Shown here piece by piece: positions 54,829-64,000 of a DNA stretch of 64,000 nt (its first letter is position 1; each line of letters begins with the position of its first letter). The stretch is from Anarhynchus alexandrinus (lineage: Eukaryota > Chordata > Aves > Charadriiformes > Charadriidae), in assembly GCA_008711295.1 (NCBI GenBank), contig VUYV01000331.1:1328-65327 (forward strand), given 5' to 3'. The position numbers were made by a program, and so were the translations under genes. The notes beneath the pieces are model-generated. The model was not told the origin of the DNA and did no database searches. It was given only the letters and a program-made list of their open reading frames with translations.

Positions 54829-57800
54829 CTAGGGAATGCCTCCTACCATGCTGGTGTCAGTTTTGGCTCCAAAGGAAGGGATTTCGCTCTTAGGACTGGA
54901 CGGGGTCCCGACATCTGGCTGGATAAATCCTCTTCTGTCTATCAAACTGGAAAACAGAAGGGAAAGAGTGCAAGAGGAGAAGAGTTAAGGAAATGAAGAC
55001 TCCGCGAGGACGGGAGCTCACAAGCCACAGAGAGGGTTATCCTCGTGGGAACTGCTAACCAAAGCGTCGGCAGGAGCTGCCCATTACACAAACCACAAAC
55101 TTATCACACAAGCCACCAAACAGCCTGTAGGCAGTTAAAGCTTTGGGTCACCACAAACCCAAACGGGAACTGGCGAAAGGGCTTTACAACAGGAAAACAA
55201 CATGAACGAGGACAGAAATGGAGTAAAACACTACTCTCCTCGCAACCTCCCAGCAAACAGCTCGGCTCCCTGAAGCTGCAGATTTACCGTCTCCGAGTGG
55301 CAGCACTGGCATTTCAGCACCCCTGAATCCAACAAAAAGCTTGGGGGTACTTTGGAGAGCAGGGCCAGGCGTAAAACACACTCTGACTGTAGCTGCACAG
55401 CCTCAGACACCTTCCCCTGCTGTTGTGTTACACCCAGTTACCACCTCTGAGACGCTCCAAATTGGATCCAGTAAAAAAACCTTCGTCTCAAGGATCCCCA
55501 CATGCCCCAGGACAGGCCGAGAGCTCCAAGCCAGCGTGCAGGTCCTCAACCCCTGCAGCGCAGCACAAGGGGACGCCGGCCTGACTCTGCCCAATTGCAC
55601 CCTCTTGTGACAAAGCAGCAATAATCCTGCGCTGCAGGTGCTTCAGGTCCAAAGCTCCCTTACATCTGCAGCAAACCGCCCGCCTTTGCCCTTGCTTTTA
55701 ACATCGGTCGTGGTTAACTCACAGGTAAGAGCATTCGGTGGGATGCTACTAAGCATTTCAGGTAACCCAAGTGTTGGTAGAGGCCAGGGTCTCCACACTG
55801 CCCTGTGCAGTTCTCTGCTGGCTGCTTGCCATGCTGCTCGATCCTCAGAGTACAGGAGGGAAAACACGCGCGAAGAAGTACCGCCACTACTGATAGTTAC
55901 CATCTGCTGCTGAGCTCTTTGGTGCTGTTACTCTCCCCTTACTGAAGCGCAGGATGTGTCTTATCTGCAAGCTCCGTGAAACAATTACAAGTGACCCGAA
56001 CTCATCGCTCAAACACAGGAGAAGCAACAGTTCTATCTCATACAGTTCTCCAGCCGCTCTCTGCAGAGACTGGGGAACTGTTTCCCCATCCTCGTGGGAG
56101 CAGACGTGTTTGTGCTGACACAGTCTCCCCTGAATTGTGGTAAATCTGTCCTTTCCGAGGCCCCTCTCACAGAGCAGGATGCGATTCCCATTGCCGTGGA
56201 GGTCAATGGCTCTTACCTGGGATGGAATGGTCCACACAGCACCGCACAGCAGTTTGTGAGGATACTTTTATGGCTGTAGGGATTGGCAAACTCTGAGCCC
56301 CTCTTATTTGACCAGGACCCTTTGATCTGAAAGGGAAAGGATACATGCAGATTAAGATACAAAAGATGTGACAGCAGATAATTAATTACACGATAACGGA
56401 CTCGGTTCAAATCCTTGCTCAAGAGGTGGAAGGCTTGTCTTACCGCAGACGTCCTCCTTCTCTTTGCTTTAACAAGTGGGACAGCTGCAGAACGGCAGCC
56501 AGAGGAGCAAACAATATGCTGCTCCTACCTCTGCCAAGGTTCAACCTTGCAGCTAGAAAGCTCCAAAGCTGTGCCCTCCCCGTGCTGCATGGCAACTCGT
56601 CAGCGTCGCCATCTCCAACGCCAGCCTCCTCCTCCTCCCCTCGTTCTCTACGAGGCTGAAAGCTCATCAGAGCAGGGGCTCTAGCTCACGGTCCCTCCTG
56701 GGCTCCTCCAGCCGAACGAACAGCAAGGGGATTCCCAGGCCGCGCTGCACCAGGAGGAAACAATCTCATCTGTCCCCACCCTGAGCAGCTGCCACTGGGA
56801 CTCTGATTTCGAAACCCCGGTCACATCAAGCGTAGGCACATGCGAGTGGGCAGATGCTATACCTGGCCTCGGGCCCCTGGCTGCAGCGAACCATTTACCA
56901 TGACATTTCCTCCTTTTGTTTTTACTTCCTCTCCCCAGTTGCAGCATAAGGCTGGCAATGTGGGCAACGCAGCCAGAGAGGCAACGGGCCACGTGCTTTG
57001 GACCTGGTGCTCTCAGTACTGGGGTGCGACCTCCACGAGCTTCGCTCACATCTCTGCCAACACCTCCAAACGTAACAGAGAGGTGGAGAGGAAAGAGGAG
57101 GGAAAAAAGTGAAGAAGAAAAAAAATAAGGGATGCAAACCTGCCTTCTGCAGTGCTGGAAGCTTCCAGCAAGGATTACAGGCACTTCTGGCCAGGAGGGT
57201 GAATTTTGATGCCGAGGATCAGACAGATCCTGCTTTTCTGTACAATCCACCCTGCTCAGGGTACTCATTTGGCCCTTGGAGTCTGCACGCACCCCAGACT
57301 TTGAGGTAAATCTCATCAGATGTCTGTACATTATTTGCCTATTAGACATGAGGAACTGATAGAGACAAAGGGACTTGCCCATGGTCTCAGAGAAAACCTG
57401 TGGTTACGCGGGATGCTGAATTAAGATCACCCATGTCCCAGCCTAACACCCAAATAAATCTCTGGGGCCAGCCCTCCTTTTTTAATCTCGGAACTCCTAA
57501 TTTTAAGCAAGGCTGCATACAGACTGGAAAAAACACACACGTGACCTTTCTAACGTTTCAGCCCATGACCCCCATAGCCTGACAGTGCCAAGCAACACGT
57601 GTGGCACGGTCCCCTGCTGCTGCCTGCTGCTTTTTCCCCCACGCAGCCACCTGAAGCTACAGCCCAAACGCCTTGGGCACGGGCTGTTTGCTTCGCAGTG
57701 GGTTATCACAGGCGGTGCAGGCAGCACAGCACGCCTTACCGAGATACTGCCCTGAGGCAGGCGGCCAAGGATCCCCCGAAAGCCTCACCTCTGCTTAGGA

Positions 57801-60800
57801 AGGACCGGGGCCGGCCCTGCAGAAGGACAAGCGTCCAGGTACTTACATCTTCGTTCGTCGTCAGGTTGGAGGCGACTAAATAAGTGTGAAAACCTGAGAG
57901 GCCCAAAATAGACCAGACTGAGAAAAAACAAATCACCAGCTCCAGCACAGTGAAACAAGAGTCAAGGAAGTCTCGGGAACAAGATCATTCTGTAAGGAGA
58001 GGCAAAGGACTGTTTTGGGAGGTACATGCTATGACCACACACACCGGGCCACGAAAACGTCCCAGCATGCTTCCCGTTCCCCGTGCCATTCTGCAGGCAT
58101 CCAGCAAGGCACAGCCTGTTCCAGCCGCTTCCCTTTCCATGTAAACTTGCAAACTGGGAAACAAGTTTGTCACCCCCTCTTAGTCCCTGGCGGTGAACTA
58201 AATAAGGAATTAAAGGTCTTCCCAATTTAGTGATGTTATCAGTCTACAGATGAAGAGACGCCTGTCTGCCCCAACCAGGTATCTCAAGAACTAAATAAAG
58301 TTGGGGAAAGTACACGAAGGTGACCCTACAAAGAGCTCACTGCACTTCTGTTACACAGTTAGCATTGCTGCACCAGTGCTCAACAGCCTGAGCAGCCGAT
58401 GGCATCAGAAGGATATCTTGCAGGTGTCGTCTTCAGAGTGGCGAGGAATCCATCTCTCTGAGAGCCTGCAAAGCAAAACGGGACAAGGAACGAGGTCCCA
58501 TCAGGCAGCCTTGCATCTCCAGCCAACGCTTCACTCCCAAGCACGCAGCCACCCCCCTGTGGGCCATATGGACCTGCCTGGCTGCCTGAGAAACATCTGC
58601 AGTCTGTAACTTTACAGAGATGTCAGCGCACAGACACAGCTCCAGGAGACTGGGGCTGACAGACAAGTCACCTTCCCTGCCAGGTTAAGAGCAGATGTAC
58701 CCACCAGCTCATTTGCTCTGGAGGGGATAACCCAGTCACCAGCTCTCAAGGTCTCTCTGCAGCGAGGTGCAGGGCGGACCTGTGGTTCCCTGCAGTCTGA
58801 GACCCCGTTTAGTTGGGCCACCTGCACTGTAAAGCCTGGTGTAAACCAACCAGACCCCTTCCATGCTCTGTCCAACAGGAACAGTGACCCAGTGCTGCCT
58901 CAAGGTGTTCGTGGCCAGGAGCAGGGCACACATCGCTGCTAGGAGCCGTGCTACTTACGCAGAGTGAGGTGGGTGACGACGCAAGCGAAGATGAAGGCTG
59001 TCAGGAAGGAGAGGGAGAGGATGAAGGCATAGAAGTAGCGATAGTTGCGCTTCCCCACGCAGTTGCCCACCCAGGGGCAGTGGTGATCAAACCTCTCTGA
59101 AACAAAAGGACATGGTGAGGACTCCTGCCACCTCACACCCCATAACAGAGCGAACTCTGCCGAGCCTCCGAAAACCAGGGGCTACAAACCGAGCTTCCAC
59201 CCACCACCCCAACACCAGAACCTCCCCGCAGCAGTATGTTTGCAAGAAGTTTCAACGGAGCACTGCTGCCTGCTCATATGCCCTTTTTTATCATCAAAGG
59301 CCAAACCTTTCCTCTCAGCAAACCCTGCATAAATACACATCTTGTGACTGGTAACATCTACCATTACTAAAACTGAAAGAGGAGAAGGAAAGCGCGGCAG
59401 TTTTTCCAGTACTTAGCAGCACTGGGTGTGTGCACGCAGCATCACTGCTCCCTTTCTGCCTGTCAGCTTCCCCCGCCTTCTTCGGGGGAGAAAATAATTT
59501 TCAAAGTTATAAAGATACGCCTCTAAAACCACAGAAACTGCCTGGGAACCCGGGGCAGGTGCAATATATCTGGAAACATTCCCGACTGCCTTCTAATGAA
59601 AGGGCTGCATTTCAGACTAACAGGACTGCGGTAACCATTCTGCAGGGGACAGCAGTGCAAACAAAACCCATCGCGCACAAAGCAGGCGCATGCCCGCGCC
59701 CCCAGACGGCTCCTCTCCAAACACTGCCCCAGCCACGGCTGCTTTCCAGTGAGCTGTTCCAGTGTAAGGAGGAGTCAAGGCCACTCACGGCTGTTCCCAA
59801 ACACATAAAGCTTGGCAATCCCCAAACTTCTCTTAAGCAGAGCCTTGTGGTCCCGCGACCACTCACGGGTTGGTCGCTCCTCAGGCTGCCCCGGCAGACA
59901 GCATAAAGCACAGCCTCCACATCCACGCGGTGCATGACCAGGAGCAGCTACACGAGGAGTAAACTCTCCAGGCATGTCCCTAAATCACATGCCACCCTGC
60001 TGCCAGTTCAAGTTGCTCCGGTGCAGTCAGGCTGTGCTGGGAACCTCCCTGCCCACCCCACTCCTGTGCCTTCGTGGAGCCATCAGAGACTTTTCTTCAG
60101 GTCTTTGTTCGTTCCCTCCTGCCCCACCACAGCCTGAGAGCACGGGGAGAGGACACAGAAGAGCTCAACCAGCACCTATGGTGGTGCTTCTACCAGCCCG
60201 GCAACAGCACAGCCACAGACAACAAGGAGCCTGCAGCAAACCTTGTGTTTGGTGGGGGGCTTAACCGCATTTCACGGTACAGTCCTCCCACAACCAGGGA
60301 AAGCAGAGACACAGAGTCTTGGACATGCTGTCCCCTCGCCCCGAGCCACTGCACTGGTGTTGCTTTCATTTTAAGTGAGAAAAAGAAAGATCACTCAGTA
60401 TCTTGCTTTATAATCCTTTACAAGAAGCAAAAGCAATCTGTCCAGGAACATAACCCCCTCCCCCCACACACACACAAGAGACAGCAGCACCTTTCCACTT
60501 TCTGAGCTTACCAACACAGTTGTCGCAGACACTGCAGTGAGAGGTGCGTGGAGGGCGGAACATTTTGCAGGTGTAGCAGTACTTGAGTTTCACCACATAC
60601 TTGTTTATGACCACTTCCATGGTGCGGGCCGGCGGTCGGTAGGTAGAGGTACCCATGCTGTCTGCAAGGGCAAGGAGGGACAGTCAAACTGGTGCAGGCG
60701 AAACCCAAACCCCCGCATCACCCTGAGCTGCTTCCTGCAGGGTAAGGGACTGGCACACGCTCTCCCGGTTTTAATCAAAAGCTGAGAGGCAGCTCAGCCT

Positions 60801-62730
60801 ACAGGATTTGTTGCAGGGTGGGCAGCCAGGAACTCCAGTCAGCTCCTCGCAGCATTATTTATGTCCTTTCCTTGTCTGTTCACTGGCAATGCTGCTGGGA
60901 TGCCAGGAGGAAGTAATATCTGCCCAACAGTTTGAGAACATAAAGCAATTTATAATATATAAACAGCGAGCATAAAAGCAGCAGTGTTAACGTGCCCAGT
61001 AACACCAACTCATCTCTGCGCGTCTAACGGATCACAACACAAGGAGACAACATAATCTGTCAATGCACATGAGGTTCCTCCTCTGCTGGAAGCATCCGAA
61101 TTACAGAAATCAGGGTAACCTCGGCAGAAGCATCCCCTGCCACCGCTAGCACACAACTTGCCAACCCGCAGCTGGAGCCAGCGGCACCGCCAGGCTCAAG
61201 AGACTCATTTCCACCACAGCGGGGGAGGACAGAGAGCAGGTCTCAAGTGCTCCAGGCGGATTTCATTGAAATTTGACATGTGTATGTTAGTAGCACAAGA
61301 GGATTCCTCCTCCTCCTCAAGGTCAAAATTGAGGATTTTTAGAGACACCACAAGTTACAGCTGTGTGTGCTGGCACATCACTATTCACCAGGGATTGGCA
61401 GCTGGAGACCATTTTTCTGCTCAGCAAAAGCTGGAAAACTTCTGTATCACGTTTGCAGCTTTTGAGGGTTGTTCCTTTATTCTAGTCACTTTGAAAAGAG
61501 CGCCTTTCCAACTCTGAGGAAGTCTTTGAAAATAGAGATATAACAGTGAGCATGTTAAGAGGATAATAAGTGGATTATATTAACAGTAACAGCTGGCACA
61601 TCAGGCAGCATCTGCAGCCAGATTACTGCTTTAGGCACTTATATATGGAAACACGGATAACCACTCTGAGGATATTTTAAAACCAATTTTTTTAGTCAGA
61701 TGTAGAATTGCTGCCTTGCAAATGTCTTCAGTGGGGCAGATTCAAGCTGCCTCGCGTTACCTTTGCTAAAGCATTTGTTACTACGGGTCACATCAACAAG
61801 GTCCACAGATCCTGGATGCATATACCTTCTTGGCCACCACCAAAACAGTGTGACATAGCAGTTTTTAGATGGGGACAAACATTAGCATACTGTTAGAAGC
61901 CATCACAATAAAGAAAACACTGCAGCACAGCAGGCTCAATGGCAAACAGTAATCTTAAAAAGCATTCATGCCTAAATTAATTACCCTACGTCCTCAGCAC
62001 CCGTATTTTACAGCATGTGGTACAGGGTCAGATTCCTCCGAGTTTGGACAAAATTCAAAGTAACTAACGCACCGTTACAGAGCAGCACACACTCTCGCTC
62101 TGTCTTCAAGAGCCTGGCAGCGTGGTTCTGAAGGGGGACTTTGTGCTCTCCCAGCCGCTGGCACACAGCCCCTAACAGTATTCGTGTTTAGGACACTGAT
62201 GCCGCAAGCTCCCCCTCCCCTGAGCTCCACACAGGGCCGCTGCCCACTCAGGTGTCGTCCTGAGGGCAGGAACAGGTACTGCCACGACCCACCGCACAGG
62301 GCTTTGCCTCTGAAAGCGATGGGACCGAACAGAAACAAAACCCACCTCTGCTTCTCTGCAGATCCTCTCTCTGAAGCACTGCCTGCTGTGCTAGAGGAGC
62401 TCGTCACACCTCTCCTACCAGGACTCATAGGACACTGTCAAAACTCATGATCTGATACTCTGGCCTTTTCTCCAGAGACTCACTGAGCCTTAAATGTGCG
62501 CGGCACACACACACACACGCACAGAGGCATGCACTGGACCAAACACAGGAGAGGGAATAGAAATCTCACCGATCCGCTTTTCCAGGTCTGCGGCCTCGCT
62601 CGGGGTGGCTCTGGGCAGGATGCCCGGGTCTCTGAAGCTCGTCTGGAGCAGGCAGCTGATGACGAAGAAGAAGAGGACGGCTGCAATGATGGGGATGGCC
62701 AAGGTGAGGTGACTGGCAAGGAAGGGGCAG
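54829..62730 (-). CDS. ZDHHC18: palmitoyltransferase ZDHHC18, C-terminal seven exons (partial at 5' end)
   Basis: Minus-strand exons 62570-62730, 60512-60661, 58959-59096, 58417-58465, 57847-57949, 56217-56326 and 54829-54946 join in frame to about 275 residues. The N-terminal exon(s) with the first membrane span lie beyond the right edge. In order: a membrane span [16 protein letters not shown]; the cysteine-rich domain starting [20 protein letters not shown]; the catalytic [10 protein letters not shown]; a third span ([14 protein letters not shown]); the short exon [16 protein letters not shown]; a fourth span ([17 protein letters not shown]) followed by the conserved [22 protein letters not shown]; and the end [14 protein letters not shown]18 is a Golgi S-acyltransferase (HRAS and others). 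ZDHHC14 is the closest alternative; synteny and the short SMVGG(I/H)P tail favour ZDHHC18. The intron between 58417 and 57949 is AT-AC (U12). Confidence 0.95.
57950..58416 (-). other. U12-type AT-AC intron in ZDHHC18
   Basis: On the minus strand the intron starts ATATCCTTC and ends TTTCAC. The branch motif TTCCTTGAC (57961-57969) places its A 12 nt from the 3' end. No AG acceptor in this region preserves the reading frame and the conserved TPASVLEL junction. Confidence 0.9.
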
Positions 62731-64000
62731 CTGTTAAAAGAAAAGAAAAAAAAAAATGCATTGTTACCAACCATTGCTACAGAACCGGCTATCAGCTGTG
62801 ACCTTGTACACTATGTATTACCACGGGGTGGTGGGCTGACGCACTTCTGCGTTGCAGAGACCTCTGGTACAACAACAGCGAGCCCAGAAAACACTGGAAT
62901 AGCACTGGGACGACAGCATCTTTGGCACAAAGATGGCAGTACAAGTCCCTGCACACAAGCTCTTTGCCCTTCTGAAGTCCCAGAATCCTGTTTCAAAAAC
63001 CTGTCAGCTGCCCCAAAGCTCGGTCACCTTCTACAACAGCAGCGTCAAGAACACACGGAGAAACACCCCGAGCTAAGCAGGAATCAAAATCAGCATGAAT
63101 GCGATCCCATTTGGTCCAACACGTGAAGCTGAGAGGGAATTTGGCTTCGATTCAACACAGCTTTGATGTCTCTGGATGACTCGTGTGCCCTTCATGGTGC
63201 GCCAGATGTTTGGATGGCGATGCCTTGCAGCGCTGACACTGCTGTGACAATCCACCGGGCATCTCGGCAGACGATGCCTGCTCCAGGGCTCGACGTACTA
63301 CGACCTGGGGCTGTTTTTCCACAGATGGGGACCGGCGCGATCACACTGCACATCAGGGCAGCTCCATTACTTGACAGGTGAAGACAGCGGAGGAACGCGG
63401 CTCTTCGCACGGTGCAGTGCCGGAGACCCCTCCCGTCCCTCGCTCCGCAGAGGGATTTACTATTATAAGCACTGATAAGTACCCAGAGTGGAGCACAGAC
63501 AGGCAAGCTGCTTGAGCCCTGATGTCTGCGGGCAGCGCTAAGTCTCAGTAATGCTGCGAGGCAGTTTGAGAGGATTAAGCAACTTTTGTTTCAACTCCCA
63601 AGCTCAGCTGCCCAGAACAAAGTGGCCACCAGGCAACAAAACCCCTTCAGCCCGAGACTAACGCTGCTGCCGAGCCCCTCGGTCATCTCCCTGACAGTAA
63701 GGTCTCTGAAATGAGAGATGGGAGCTTCTTGCCACCCCTTTGCTGGGAGAATCTCTGGACCCTGCTTTCCCCTCCCAGGCAACAAGAAATCACATAAAAA
63801 AACCCGTGAACTGCAGACACAGGCAAGATGTATCTGCTACACATCCAGCCAACTGTAACCCATGCAACAGAAGGACACTGCTAAAATAACAACTTGGAAA
63901 GCCCCAGGGCATCTTCAACCAAGAAAGAGTGACTAGGCAAGAAGGGAGGGGAGAGCAGATGTCCTCTGCTTGGCCCTGTACAAAGCAGTTCCTGTGCTAG
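62731..64000 (-). other. upstream intron of ZDHHC18
   Basis: I searched the minus strand for the preceding ZDHHC exon (first membrane span, RFYCGGR-like motif) and did not find it. The sequence appears intronic. A (CA)n at about 62507-62520 lies just inside the preceding intron. Confidence 0.6.

Noticed and set aside
57963..57990. GT-AG acceptors (TTACAG or CCCGAG) for the ZDHHC18 fourth-span exon
   Set aside because: TTACAG leads straight into an in-frame stop; CCCGAG would add unrelated residues and lose the conserved TPAS junction. The AC end with a U12 branch motif fits precisely.

Overview
This window is a gene-dense stretch of vertebrate nuclear DNA, almost certainly avian. It has spliced genes with GT-AG introns and five truncated CR1 retrotransposon copies of the kind that dominate bird genomes, and it contains no Alu/L1-type mammalian repeats. 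Gene content and order match the block on human chromosome 1p36.11 (in chicken, a microchromosome, I believe chr23). I cannot name the species. Two long N gaps (35728-36122 and 46348-46518) and isolated single Ns (12298, 12468, 13836, 27057) mark a draft assembly.

Layout, left to right: 1-3138, upstream/5' region of KDF1; 3157-6034, KDF1 (+, 3 coding exons); 6035-15300, KDF1 3' side and intergenic DNA with two CR1 copies; 15315-23815, NUDC (-, 9 coding exons); 23900-24200, a CpG-rich, CCAAT-rich promoter that may also drive a divergent unidentified transcript; 24247-25310, CR1; 25619-27457, NR0B2/SHP (+, 2 exons) with its promoter elements; 29775-34849, GPATCH3 (+, 7 exons); 36726-40575, GPN2 (+, 5 exons); 41597-41895, CR1; 42-46 kb, GC-rich DNA with no gene I can support; 46626-47366, SFN/14-3-3 sigma (-, intronless); 54829-62730, the last seven coding exons of ZDHHC18 (-), whose N-terminal exon(s) lie beyond the right edge.

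These genes are not an operon; they are unrelated housekeeping or epithelial/liver genes kept together by old synteny. KDF1 and SFN act in epithelial differentiation, NUDC in dynein/Hsp90 biology, NR0B2 in bile-acid feedback repression, GPATCH3 in nucleic-acid/innate signalling, GPN2 in RNA polymerase assembly, and ZDHHC18 in Golgi protein palmitoylation. All exon joins were checked by hand for splice sites, phase and protein similarity recalled from the human families.

Most interesting points: two minor-spliceosome (U12) introns in one window, an AT-AC intron in ZDHHC18 and a GT-AG one in GPN2, each with a textbook 5' site and branch motif; an apparently conserved FXR element upstream of NR0B2; a false (probably allelic) duplication of NR0B2 exon 2 at a single N; and a possible unannotated gene divergent from NUDC with an RFX-like X-box. 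I found no evidence of a wholly new biological system.
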